A stretch of 64,000 bases of DNA. Source: Diphasiastrum complanatum. Its lineage: Eukaryota; Streptophyta; Lycopodiopsida; Lycopodiales; Lycopodiaceae. The stretch spans positions 5,635,246 to 5,699,245 of the forward strand of contig CM055098.1 of assembly GCA_029204225.1 (NCBI GenBank), read 5' to 3'. The notes beneath the pieces are model-generated. The model was not told the DNA's origin and searched no databases. It worked only from the letters and a program-made list of their open reading frames with translations. Shown here one piece after another: positions 24,842-36,268 of the stretch. Within the stretch, counting starts at the first letter, position 1, and the number at the start of each line of letters is the position of its first letter. Both the position numbers and the translations under genes were made by a program.

Positions 24842-26130
24842 TCTGCTTCATAGGATGATTGAGCCACGATGGTCTATTTCTTGTTGACCCAGAGAATTGC
24901 TGCTTTTGACGCGATGGTGCATCCTCCCGAGACACTTTTGCAGTCGTCCTCGAGAGATGCCCAGCTATCAGTGTAGGAAAGCATTTGGAACCTTGCATAA
25001 CGAGAATAATACGAACCAAAATTCTTTGTTAATTGGAGGTATTGCAAAATTCATTTCTCAATCTTCCAATGAGTTGATCCTGGATTTGTACAGAATTGGC
25101 TCATTCTGAACATGACATAAGCAATGTCAGAACGCGTGTTATCTACAAGGTACATCAACGATTCGATCAACTTCATGTATGGTGTAAGCTGCATCAACTC
25201 TCTTTCTTCTTCAGTCTTCAAATGATCTTCATTCGTCAGGACTGTTCTTGCAAGCATGGGAGTATTTGCTCCCTTGCAACTCAGCATCCCGAAATTTTCT
25301 AGGACTTTTTGGGCATATCTGGACTAATGAAGGTACAACTTTACATCCCTCATAGTCCCTGTCAATCTGTAAGCCAAGATAACAGTTGGCTTCTCCCAGG
25401 TCTGCAATCTCAAAATGTTTTGAGATGTCCTACTTCACCTCAACAATAAGCTCTTCACTTTTGCAGAATATCAAAGTGTTGTCCACATACACAACTACAC
25501 GATGATCTTCCCATCTGTTATTCTTACATAAACATTAGAATCAGCAACCAGTGGCTTGAATCCTAAAGACTTGAGGGCTTGATCTTTCTTCTTATACCAT
25601 TGTCACGCTGACTTCTTCAGACTGTAGATACTCCTATGCATTCTGCATGCATAAGTAGGAAGTGGATTTGAAATGTAGCTTGGAGGTTGATCCATGTAGA
25701 CTTCCTCATCTAGCTCGCCATGCAAGAAGGTTGTCGTCTCGTCCACAATGTGAATCTTGAGATCATAAGCAGCTACATATGCAAACAGTAAACGTAGGGA
25801 CGAATGTTTCATGACAGGAGAGAGAGTCTCAGCATTATCAATACCATATCTATGAGAAAATCTCTTTGCAACAAGTCTTGCTTTATATTTAGAAATATCT
25901 CCATTCGGTCCATACTTCAGCTTGTATACCCACTTGCATTTATAGTCTTTCGCTTATATAGTAATGGCTGCATCATCCATACCTGATTCTTCCTCATGGA
26001 TTCCATCTTCTCGTTCATGGCTTGGGTGCATTTGTCCTTTTCTGGACATTCAATCGCTTCCTTGAATGTTTGTGGTTCTCCATTGAATCCACAAAACTCT
26101 TCTGATGTAGAAGCTAAGTTGCTTGACACA
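24842..26130 (-). pseudogene. Copia A reverse transcriptase and RNase H start
   Basis: Read on the minus strand: a linker with EAIECPEKDKCTQAMNEKM, then HSSLRLLFAYVAAYDLKIHI, FLHGELDEEVYMDQPPSYI, MHRSIYSLKKSA, KPLVADSNVYVRIT-like and YVDN-like traces, DFGMLSCKGANTPML and LTPYMKLIESLMYL. The last part, AQSSYEAE, abuts the inserted LTR element at 24842. Several frame changes are present. It is closely related to 54300-55440 on the plus strand. Confidence 0.85.
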
Positions 26131-26269
26131 AATCTTGCTGGCGCTCTTCGTTCTTTTGTCGATCTTCTAGGAGATCCTTCTGGGACTGCAATGCTCTTGC
26201 CTTTATCAGCTTTGCTAGGTTCGGAGCCATTTCGATTTACAGGTACTGTAGGAGTAGGCTGGCTTGCGA

Positions 26270-26895
26270 ATCGACTCGAATTTTCAAGACTGAAATTTTT
26301 CCAATGGATCGAATTTTTTCAAATGATCGTATTTTTTCCAGTGACTCAAATTTTTCAATGACTCAAAATTTTCAAAGGATCGAATTTTGCCAATGACTCG
26401 ATTCTTTTCAACCGACTCCGATTTTTGGAATGACTCGAATTTCTCGAGACTCGATTTTTTTGGAATGACTAGAATTTTTTTGGAACGACTTGAATTTTTT
26501 TGAAACGACTTGAATTTTTCAAAATGATCAAATTTTTCCAATGACTCGAATTTTTCCAAAGGATTTTTCAAATCACTCAAATTTTTTTAACTATTCGAAT
26601 TTTTCCAAAGGATCGAATTTTTTAAAAGTCTCAAATTTTTCTGAGGACTCCAATTTTTTCGAAGGATTGAATTGTCAACTCAAATTTTTTCGAAGGATCG
26701 AAGGGCCCTTTGTATTGTCAAGTCGAATTTTTCAAAAGACTCAAATTTTTTCGAAGACTCGAATTTTTCGATAGACTCGATTTTTTTTTTCAAAGACTCA
26801 AATTTTTCCGAAGACTAGAATTTTTTCAAAGACTCAAACTTTTCCGAAAACTCTAATTTTTTCATGGACTCAAATTTTACCAAAGACTCGAGATC
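26270..26895. repeat. Minisatellite (gactcgaatttttt), second locus
   Basis: Dozens of imperfect copies of a gactcgaattttttc-type motif, the reverse complement of the array at 9745-10118. It forms the right border of the truncated copia A element. Confidence 0.85.
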
Positions 26896-26968
26896 GGCCA
26901 TCATCCAAATCATCGGCCGCCACCTAGATCGGACTCCATTGCCCGTCAACGACGGGCACTCTTTACTA

Positions 26969-27308
<340 letters not shown>

Positions 27309-27462
27309 AATATATCAAAGTGGAAGTTATAGTTTGATAAGCTTCCCAAAGAACCTGGTTCTATCACTCGATAAAATAATTGATTTTTTGGTCTGTAAAT
27401 AGTATTATATTTTCATTCTTAAGTCACTGATAGTTATTACTATCACCTAGACTAACTTCCAC

Positions 27463-28270
27463 ATGGATTTCCAAAGCAAAGCCAGTCCCATCGTGGACAA
27501 GCTTGATGGATCCAACTACCATTTGTGGAAATTTAAGATGAAAATTGTGGTAATGGCTAAGGAGTTGTATGATATTGTCACAGGTGTAGAGGCAAGACCC
27601 GAAGCAAACGACACTGCAATATCTCGATGGAAGCTAAAGGATGACAAGTTGTCGCTATGAGAATCCTCAATATCTCATACACACAAATCAGCCATGTGTC
27701 TGAAGCTCAGACCTCTAAAGAAGTCTGAGAAATGTTGAGCACATTGTACGATGTGTGAGACATAGCTTCTAAGCTACACCTCATAAGGAGATTCTTCTCC
27801 CTCAAGATGACAAATGGCGATTCACTGCAAAATCACATCAACTAGTTCAAGAACATGGCTGCACCATATGGCCATAGACGATCAAGACGTAGTAATGGCA
27901 TTGATTTCAAGCTTTCCAAGCTCATATGACAACTAGGTGATGATCATCACGACACACCCAGAGCTAACTCTATCAAGAGTCCTCAGAATGTTGTTGCAGG
28001 AAGACACTATAAGGAATGAACCCTCTAGTTGTTGACTCTCACGCCTTATACACCAACAGGAGCTCGAGTAAGTAGAAGAAGAAAGGCCCGAAGCAACCAA
28101 AGCCAAATCAGAAGCTAACACAACGTCAAGAGTTGTCGAATCCACCAACAAAGAAGAAGTTGTTCTACAGATACTGCAAATGAACCAACCATGAGATAAA
28201 GATTTCCGCATTTTTCAAGCCAAGAACAACAAAAGGAATCAAATGGAAAATGTAGCAGCAATATAGCCCA
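27463..28270 (+). pseudogene. Copia (family D) gag and zinc knuckle, broken
   Basis: An ATG opens MDFQSKASPIVDKLDGSNYH, followed by LWKFKMKIVVMAKELYDIVT, a clear copia gag N-terminus. After 27659 the trace continues in other frames (a K-M-T-N-G-D-S-L-Q-N-H region, then K/R-rich sequence) and reaches a decayed zinc knuckle (FYRYCK..NHE) near 28155-28200. Function in a live element: RNA packaging. Confidence 0.75.
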
Positions 28271-28279
28271 ATCAAGAAG

Positions 28280-29215
28280 CGCCCGAATCATGATGCATTC
28301 ATGACAAATCATCAAGAAGCATCTGATGACAGCTCTTGGTTTCTTGATTCTAGAGCTACTCAGCACATGACTAGCCATATCAGCTATTTTGAGTCCTATA
28401 CGTCTTACAGTACCAAGAAGTTTGTTCACCTGGTCAACAATAACACACAAGCTATTAGAGGTAAAGTTACAATAAAATTAAGCTTTGCAAATGATCAATC
28501 CAGTCTACTTTCAAGTATCCTGCATGTACCAAATCTTTCTACAAATTATATGTTCTCTATAAGCAGAATTACAGATTTAGGACACAAAAAAGAATTCGAA
28601 TCAAATCAATGTAAAGTAGTCAATAGAACAAGCAAGATCCTAGCACTCGAAAAGAGGCATAAATACTTGTACAAATTAAGTCATTATTTTTTTGCCTCTA
28701 GTCAAGCTCTTAGTACTTCTGTTCAAATCAATAAAAGCTTACTTTGGCATTATAGACTTGGTCATTTGAATCATGCTTCTGTATCACACATGTCTAAACC
28801 ATCTATTGTTCTTGATCTCGACTATCTAGATAGGAAAGTCGAATTACATGTCTGTCAAGACTGTATAGTTGGTAAGCAGGTTAGGAAACCCTTTAGATCA
28901 AGCCATCAGCATGTTGCTAGAAGATGGTTAGATATTGTACATACCGATATCTATGGCCCAATGCAGAATCCTTTGATAAAAGATGCAAAGTATTTTATTA
29001 CTTTTATTAATGAATTTTTTAGAAGGACAATTGTGTATTTTATCAAGAAGAAATTAGAGGCCTTCAACCTCTTTAAAACCTTCAAGGAGCATGCAGAGAA
29101 AGAAACTGGTAAGAAGATCAAAGCCCTGAGGTCTGACAACGGTGGAGATTATATATCTACTGAATTCAATGAGTATTGCCAAAGCCAAGACATCGAACAA
29201 CAATTACAAAAGTAC
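28280..29215 (+). pseudogene. Copia (family D) protease and integrase N-terminal half
   Basis: A long open frame holds a protease region with FLDSRATQHMT, where the catalytic DSGAT has become DSRAT, so it was probably inactive. The gag-pre-integrase zinc domain follows: WHYRLGHLNH ... CQDCIVGKQ, with two His and two Cys. The integrase core has the first Asp in VHTDIYGPM and the second in LRSDNGGDY. The domain is cut at about 29215, before the catalytic Glu, where gypsy sequence on the other strand begins. Confidence 0.85.
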
Positions 29216-30709
29216 TTTAGAGGATGGTGATCAGTATACACTATAAACTGACTACCATAAATGTAATGCCTCCAAGTTTTAAGTGCATGTATCACAACAA
29301 ATAACTCCTTCTCCTGAGTTGTGTAACGCAACTGAGGCCTATCGTCCTGTAGAAGAACTGCTCCTATCACCGAATCACTCATGTCCATTCTCACGACGTA
29401 AGATATATCAGGATTTGCGATTTGTAATACTGGAGCTGAAGCAACCATTTGCTTGAGTTTCTCAAAGCATTGGTTCAATTCATCATTACACTCAATAGGC
29501 GGACTAGGTTGACCTCTCTTTTTCTTCTTATTAACTCTGCCTTTAGTCAAATTATTTATGGGTGCTACTACTTTTGCATAATCTTCAATTCACTTAAGAA
29601 AGAAAATTGTAAAATCGAGAAAAGTTTTAACTTCTCTAACCATCTTCGGTGTCAGCCACTCAAACACTGTCTTGACCTTACTCTCGTCAATCTTCAACTG
29701 ACTACGAGTGATCTTATGACCGAGGTACAATAACTCATGCTTAAAGAACTCACATTTAGATTCTTTAGCATACAATTTCTCTCGTCTGAGAATATCCAAG
29801 ACAGTCTTAAGATGACTCAAATGATCCATAAATGTCCTACTGTAGATGAGAATGTCATCTAAGAATACAACAACACACTTCCCTAGATATGGACGAAAAA
29901 GATCGTTCATGATCTGTTGGAATGTAGCTGGTGCATTTGTCAACCCAAAAGGAAGCACAAGAAATTTCTAATGATCGAATCTTGTCCAAAAACCTGTCTT
30001 TTGCACACCATTCAGATGAATGCTAATCTAATGACATCTGGTTCTAAGATCTATCTTTGAAAAGTATTTAGGTCCGCCTAATCGATCTACCAGATCATCC
30101 ATACAAGGCAAAGGATATTTATTTTTAATAGTTACCTTATTCCACCCCTTGTAGTCAACAAACAAATGGGAGCCTCCATCTTTCTTCGCTTTCAGAAGAA
30201 CATGAGCACTCCAAAAAGACTTACTTGGCCGAATAGAATTCTCAATTTTCTTAGTAGTCTCTATCTCTTCTTTATGAAAAAACCGATATGGTTGTTTAGA
30301 GATAGGGTGACTTCTTGGAATTAACTCAATCTTATGGTCTACCGATCTGGACGATGGTATTCCATGAGGTAATTCTTCTAGAAATACATCTTTAAATTCA
30401 GAGAATATCTTATTCTTCTCAATTTGCTTTTGATCTAAGTCTATAGAGTTAAGAATCTTTGACCATTCACAACTATTTAGATGCACTTTAGATAAATCCA
30501 AAATTGGTTTAGCAAATAAATAATAAGCCTCATACTACGAATCAAAAATTTCCATTACATTAGCAAATGAACTCATCCCAGATGGATGTACATATTTGTC
30601 TCCAAACAATGTAACTATTTCATTACCCTCCTGAAAAGAGAGAACATGCTTTTCAAAATCTATCTCAAGATGCTTATTAAATAACCACTCGTATTATAGA
30701 ATTATGTCC
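29216..30709 (-). pseudogene. Gypsy G1 protease end, reverse transcriptase and RNase H
   Basis: The protease tail reads YEWLFNKHLEIDFEKHVLSF. Reverse transcriptase begins around [17 protein letters not shown], then [46 protein letters not shown] and the catalytic box VVVFLDDILIYSR. RNase H starts at APVLQIANPDISYVVRMD and extends to FIVYTDHHPLKYF, where it is cut. A few frame changes (near 30000 and 29580) break it. This order and these boxes are diagnostic of Ty3/gypsy. Confidence 0.9.
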
Positions 30710-30714
30710 GTACG

Positions 30715-31852
30715 TGTTACGGCCCTAATGGGGGTTTGGACCAATAGGAGTTGTCTTGGACGCAGGGGCCAGGCCTAATCTAGATAATAGTTGAGTAGGG
30801 CCATGGGGTCACACCCGCATGTGGTATAGGCATATGTGTTGCATCCTAGTATGGGATAGGATGTACCTGCACTGTGTACATGCATGGGGGATTGGCATGA
30901 TGAGTTAGAGTGCTTAGGACTCAGTGCATGAGTAGGTAGGGTGGGTGCTACTCTCTATATAGACCCTCTCTTGTGTCCATTGGGATTTGAGAGTTTGTGG
31001 CCGTTATGCTGTCAGTGTTGGAAGTATTTCTAGTGTGTGTGGTGGCTAGATCTACTTACGGGTGTAGTATAGGGATGTAGAGATTCGTCCACTTTTTAAG
31101 TTTCCACCAAGTTTCAAACAGAAATGCGAAAATAAGAAGTAATGACGGAAGCACTAAGGCTTACCCAACTAGTGCTCAAAATGGAAATGAAACTATCTAA
31201 GGTGACAAAATACAAACCCTTGCTAAGGCTTACCCAACTAGCAAGGTGATTAATCTAAATTCTACTTGACACCCAAAGGGTAATAAAATGATATTGCGGC
31301 TAATATTAAGCATTTAAGCACTAAAGAACATGCCACAATAAACCGATGAAAAGGAGGCAAGAGGAGGCTTGAGCACCTTCCATCAAGCTATGCACCTTTC
31401 CAAAGGGAACACAAATGACATAGAATGATAATTCTCCAAAATAGAGAGCAAGATAGCTTAATCTGGCAAGGAGGGTCTTCCATAAGTGTCTACTAACTTA
31501 TGGGACTAATATGTTTCTAGCCTTTCAAGAACTTCTAACTTAGGATTTAGAACTTCAAATTTCTTAACTTAGGAAAACTTACGATAAAATATTTCTAATC
31601 TTAAGTTTCCTAAGTCTAAGTTCTAAATCTAAGTTTAAGCTATTTTATTATTATTTAAGCTTCTACTCATGGACTTACAAAACATATGCGATTGCTTGAA
31701 GTTTATTGACAGATACTCATATGTGGTCTTACAAAACACATGCCACGGAGTTTTATTATTATTTTATTTAGCACAGTTGCTAACAATCAGACTGTGAAGC
31801 GCTCTTCCTGTGGCTTGCCTATCTCCTGGATTGCTCGGGGGCTAGACCGGTT
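30715..31852 (+). repeat. G2 5' LTR, split by a solo LTR
   Basis: 30715-31015 and 31791-31852 together match the first part of 33109-33629. After 31852 the similarity stops although the 3' LTR continues, so the LTR tail and most of the internal region were lost. Confidence 0.8.
31016..31785. mobile_element. Solo LTR-like insertion, 770 bp
   Basis: It starts TGTTGGAAGT and ends GCTAACA. The flanks gtcag (31011-31015) and atcag (31786-31790) are a 5-bp target duplication with one change. The uninterrupted LTR copy near 33461 reads gctgtcagactgtgaag, which proves that this block is an insertion. It has no ORF of note. Confidence 0.85.
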
Positions 31853-32379
31853 TTTCTTTGCCACTAGCATATCACGAGGGCCAGGCCTCAGGTGAGGTGG
31901 GATGGATACGAGTGAGAGAGAAAAAAAAAAGAGAAGGGGGAAGGGGGGGGGGGGGGGGGGGGGGTGCTCTCATGTTTTTGTGGGAGGTGGGGACCCCTTT
32001 GGCATGCAAGGAGTTTTTTTTAAGTTCATCAATTAAATTGTTTTTTGCATGTTGAATGGAGGGTGCCCTTGTGGGGGCCATGGCAGCCACAAATGGTTTT
32101 TGGTTGTTCTTCATGAGATTTATGGGCAATGGGCTACGATTTGCTTTTTCACCGGATATGGGTATAGCATGACTAGCATATTTGGTGGAGTGGAAGAAAC
32201 TTGGTTTTGCGGTTGAGTAGATTTGCATAAACCTGGAACTTTCCTAGTGGAAAGGATTTTTGTGAGCAACTCATATGTCTTTTAAGGACAGTAGCATTCA
32301 CGATCTCTTACTTTCAAGTATAGAATAAGAATCTGGAGAATTGTGATTCACGAATCATAGTTCAGGTTCCAATCTGTAT
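31853..32379. other. No recognisable gene; poly-G run
   Basis: Contains an A-rich/G-rich stretch with an uninterrupted G run at about 31945-31964. It probably represents remnant G2 internal sequence or another insertion; I see no motif. Confidence 0.35.
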
Positions 32380-33096
32380 TTGACTTTCAAAAGAGGGTAA
32401 CGTGAGTGGTAAAAATATTGGATGCTTTGTGCATAGGGTCTCCTGATGGCAATCTCATTGGATGAGGTACCTTCCATTGATTGAGTTCGCTTATAATAGT
32501 AGTAAGCATTACTGGGTATAGTCCATTTATGCTTATGTATGGATTTCAACCTAGATCTCCGGTAATAGTTGAAACTGAGTCGATTAAAGTTCAGAAAGTG
32601 GCAAATTTCTAGCAAGAAATGCTACAGTTAACACGTGAAATGTTCTAAGTACCCAGGATCGCCTCAGGGGTGTTTCAAGTTGGGGATTGGTCAGGATTCT
32701 AAGGTAATATACACTGGGAAGCATTACAAGTTTTCTGCTCGTTATTGTGGACCATATAAAATCTTGAATAAGATTGGATCTTTAGTTTACCAGTTAGAGT
32801 TACCAGAGGGAATCAAGACTCATCCCATGTTCCATGTTAATTGTCTAAAGATGAGTTTACATGTGAGGGATTACCTTGGTTCCGGTAAAGGTCTGGATTC
32901 ATTTGTAGATTTATCTGAAAGGATTCCTTTAGAGCCTGAAAAGATTCTTGATACCAGATCCAAGAGATTGCGTAATCGGGAGGTTATTGAGCATCTGGTT
33001 TATTGGAAAGGATATTCTGAGGATGAGGATTCATGGGAAGTAGAAGTTAATCTAAAGAAGAGTTTTCCGAACTTTAAGTTCTGTGGACAAAACTAA
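32380..33096 (+). pseudogene. G2 integrase C-terminal part and chromodomain
   Basis: WMRYLPLIEFAYNSS and MLMYGFQPRSPV are the late integrase core of Ty3/gypsy, in different frames. From 32635 an open frame carries FSARYCGPYKILNKIG, then YQLELPEG and HPMFHVNCLK (the integrase C-terminal GPY/F module), and ends in a chromodomain with EHLVYWKGYSEDEDSWE. Chromodomains steer integration of such chromoviruses towards chromatin marks, in general H3K9 methylation. The frame ends just before a purine tract. Confidence 0.88.
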
Positions 33097-33098
33097 AA

Positions 33099-33108
33099 TA
33101 AGGGGGGA
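33099..33108 (+). other. Polypurine tract
   Basis: A short G-rich purine run (aaggggggA) directly before the 3' LTR. Confidence 0.7.
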
Positions 33109-33629
33109 TGTCTCTTACGACCCTTATGGGGGTTTGGACCATTAGGAGCTGTCTTGGACGTAGGGGCCAGACCTAATCTGGATAATAGTTGAGTAGGACC
33201 ATGGGGTCACACTCGCATGTGGTATAGGCATGTGTGGTGCATCCTAGTATGGGATAGGATGTACATGCATTGTGTTTATGCATGGGACTTGACTATTATG
33301 GGTTAGGGGTACGTACATGCAGTGGACATGCATGGGGGATTGGCATGATCAATTAGAGTGCTTAAATGTGGACTCAATGCATGGGCAGGTAGGGTGGGTG
33401 CTACTCTCTATATATACCCTCTCCTATGTCCGTTGGGATTTGAGAGTTTGTGGTTGTTATGCTGTCAGACTGTGAAGCGCTCTTCTTGTGGCTTGTCTAT
33501 CTCCTGGATTGCTTGAGGGCTAGACAGGTATTGGGTCTAGGTCTGGTTGGGACGGCTTTGTCTACTACAATCCTCCCTTTGGTGTTCTGGGAAGCTCTCT
33601 CTCGGTTGGGAGTCCTGGGGGACATTTTA
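33109..33629 (+). repeat. G2 3' LTR
   Basis: About 521 bp. Compared with the 5' copy it has an extra stretch in a region of repeated catgca/tgcatggg motifs near 33270-33345. Confidence 0.8.
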
Positions 33630-33634
33630 GTATG

Positions 33635-34090
33635 CGCTAAATCTAAAACATGGAAATCAATTAACTCTCTATAATCTTGGATCCAAACTGGGAGTCTTGG
33701 AACTTTAACATTCCACGTCTCCAAATTCGCGCCTGAAGCTAGATATACTCGATATCTATGGTTACTGGCTTCAGTTTCTAGGCCGAGTTTCTGCACAAGA
33801 CCAGAGTTAATGAAATTATGAGTAGGTCCACTGTCCACTAAAATACTAACTTCATATCCTTTAACAGTGCCTTTCAAACAAAATAATTCATTTGACAAGA
33901 ATGAAATAGTACTAATGGAACAATCACACTCACAATTAATCTTATTTATTTCCAACTTAAGATTTTCTTTACCTGGCATCTCAATAACTTGAGTTGCGCC
34001 TTTCTTTCGTTCTGGGCAGAATTTCATAACGTGTCCAGGCTGACTACAATGGAAGCACACATTGGTCCTTCTAGTCTTTTTCTGGGACAA
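33635..34090 (-). pseudogene. Gypsy G1 zinc knuckle and protease
   Basis: CFHCSQPGHVMKFC is a perfect C-X2-C-X4-H-X4-C knuckle of gag. The aspartic protease follows, with VSILVDSGPTHNFI (DSG active site), then LGLETEASNHRYRVYLASGA and IDFHVLDLAHT. The frame is cut at about 33635 by the inserted element's 3' LTR. It was part of a gag-pol polyprotein. Confidence 0.88.
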
Positions 34091-34274
34091 ATGTTTCTAT
34101 TGTCTAAACTCAGATGCAGCTTGATCCAGTTTATCGCAATACTTGGATTTTATTCCCATGAACTATTTTCTTTCTTTTCTTTTGGATGAGTCTAATGATC
34201 CAGATTGATTAGCCCATAATTGCCTTCTAGATGCCACAACTATGGAATCATATGCTTTCGCAACTCGTATGACG

Positions 34275-34558
34275 TCATCGAAAGTTTATGCTTGCACTCA
34301 TTCTGATAATATGCAAGCAGAGACCTAGGATAGATTGCCACAGTGCCAGTTTTGCATCGAATGAGGGGACTTTATTCCATAAATCCATAAAATCTTGCAG
34401 GTACAAGTCCAAACTCTGAGTACCCATTTTGCAGTTGACAAATCTTTGGTAGAAGTCCGAGTCCAAGCATGTGGATAGCCAAAAATATTGTCAACATAAC
34501 TAGCACTCCTTTCCTTTAATCCAATAGAATTAAAATGCACTAAGGGATTTGATTGCAA
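34275..34558 (-). pseudogene. Gypsy G1 gag fragment
   Basis: On the minus strand in two frames: YQRFVNCKMGTQSLDLYLQD, then FMDLWNKVPSFD. This is the retrotransposon gag region that usually reads F..L.Q...sv..Y...F..L. It is short and broken by a frame change. Confidence 0.65.
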
Positions 34559-34599
34559 AGCAATGATGGTTTATATGCAATATACCACCTAAAACAGAC

Positions 34600-35126
34600 A
34601 TTTTATGTCTTCCACTAAGTAGTGAACTGGTTATGACTTCCTTTGCTCTCCAAGAGGTCAAGACTTTGACTTCAATGGCATATACAAATGATGACATAGA
34701 AGACAAAAATCACATATTAAACATGCACAAAACCATGACAATGCTAGAAAAATGAGCTGTAGTAACAGAGAGAAAGAACAAGACAAATACGCTCTCCAGC
34801 AGATAGTGAATTTAGCTAACGAAACAGTTGATAAGTTGCTGGTTATATACACATGACTAACTAATTAAAAGAATGGTTAATCTGTAGTTTACAATTAGGT
34901 TAAGGCACTACGTGTTGTTGGCACAATCACCAATCAGGTATGGCCGAACAATCGATGATAGCCGAATAAGATAAGGTGGCCAACAAAGAAGAGGTGGCCG
35001 AACTATCGGGTAACACTGTCACCAATTGCTTTGTATTTCTGCAAAGTATGCAACTATTCAAATATTTACAACAGCTCAATGAATGGATCTAGATTAGCAG
35101 AGTTCATGGATGGAGATGATAGAAAT
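34600..35126. other. Non-coding, no recognised feature
   Basis: This may be the 5' leader of gypsy G1 read on the minus strand. I could not find its primer site or LTR. Confidence 0.3.
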
Positions 35127-36268
35127 CCAACAATTCCCATGTAGGTCAACTATAAATAGGTCACCTCTCTTCATGCAATCCTCCTGCCTATATCCGTCAC
35201 ACGTACATGCACTACTCCATATGTCTCAATTAGAGTTCTAGGTCCTCTTAAGGTCATTAATCACAAATAGGCCTCGACATGGAATTAGATATCGGTGTGA
35301 CCAATAATCTCAAACATTGGAGGGCCGGTCTACCATATTAGGACTATTTCATGTCCTTAGTTGAATATGGCCGTAACATTCTTCCTCTCTTAAACAGGTT
35401 CTGTCCTTAGAACGGAGAAGAAAAAACATGAAATTATTCCTTAAGCTTTCAACTTTAACCCAGAAATGATTATCCTTAATCTGATACTTCCTTTTCAATA
35501 AGTACTCAAAGACACAACGATTCTATAATTGTCTGTGACTTGATGGATCTCCTAGAGATTTTAGTTGATTGAATTATTGTATTTTAGAATATTTTGGATA
35601 TTCTAAGAATATTTGTACTAAGAAACACTATTATCAAATTGTGGATAAGATTTAGACTATCAGAACAATGAAATTTCTTTAGCTTTTGGACTTGATCTCT
35701 TAAATAAAGAGTTAATTCACCTAGAGGTTCATGTAATTGGGATTACGTGAAGGTGATGAACTTTTATTTGGAAAATATCACCCCGTTTGAAATATTATTG
35801 CTTAGTGTATCTTAGGAAAAACCTTTAAGATGTGGATAGGACAACACAACAAGAGAGACTACGGAGCCATACCGCCCAACCAAACCTGGATCTAGCCCCC
35901 AAGCCATGCCATGTTTAAGCAAGAGGAGAGGAGCTCAACTAGTAGCCTAGACCAAGTTGTCGACGAGATAATCTCTACCTCAATATATAGAGAGTAGAGT
36001 CATGTGCATAAAACCATGCAATCCCCATGCAGGTCAACTATAAATAGTTCACCTCTCTTCATGCAGTCCTCCTGCCTATATCCGTCACACATACATGCAC
36101 TACTCCATATGTCTCAAAATTAGAGTGTCTGGGTCCTCTCAAGGTCATTAGTCACAAACAGGCCTCGACATGGAATTAAATCTCGGTGTGACCAATAATC
36201 TTGAACACTAGAGGGCCGGTCTAGCATATTAGGACTATTCCATGTCCTTAGCTGAATATGGTCGTAAC
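35127..36268 (-). mobile_element. Internally deleted gypsy element (G3)
   Basis: Two direct repeats of about 250 bp (35127-35378 and 36012-36268) share tcaactataaatag, cctgcctatatccgtcacac and aggcctcgacatggaatta. On the minus strand the left one starts TGTTACGGCCATATTC, directly after internal sequence whose trace (KYQIKDNHFWVKVES and a purine-rich aagagaggaagaa) looks like the 3' end of a gypsy element. Little internal sequence is left. Confidence 0.6.

Larger units (their letters stand above)
30715..33629 (+). mobile_element. Chromodomain Ty3/gypsy (G2), internally deleted, nested in G1
   Basis: LTRs begin at 30715 (tgttacggccctaatggggg) and 33109. The element lies inside the G1 protease reading frame. 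Possible target duplications are gtacg (30710-30714) and gtatg (33630-33634). Only the integrase C-terminal part and chromodomain remain; gag, protease and reverse transcriptase are gone. The 5' LTR is split by a 770-bp solo LTR. Confidence 0.8.
29216..34560 (-). mobile_element. Ty3/gypsy element (G1), minus, split by a second gypsy
   Basis: The minus-strand order is gag (34558-34275), zinc knuckle and protease (34090-33635), a 2.9 kb insertion, protease end, reverse transcriptase (to 29590) and RNase H (to about 29216). Across the insertion the protease reads DLAHT from the right side and then DIIL.YEWL from the left side, the usual gypsy protease C-terminus. Integrase and the left LTR are missing. 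Confidence 0.85.

Noticed and set aside
30704-30720. Start of the G2 LTR at tgtccgtacg (30704)
   Set aside because: The G1 protease frame reads through to 30709, and TGTTACGG at 30715 matches the LTR start of the related element at 35378.
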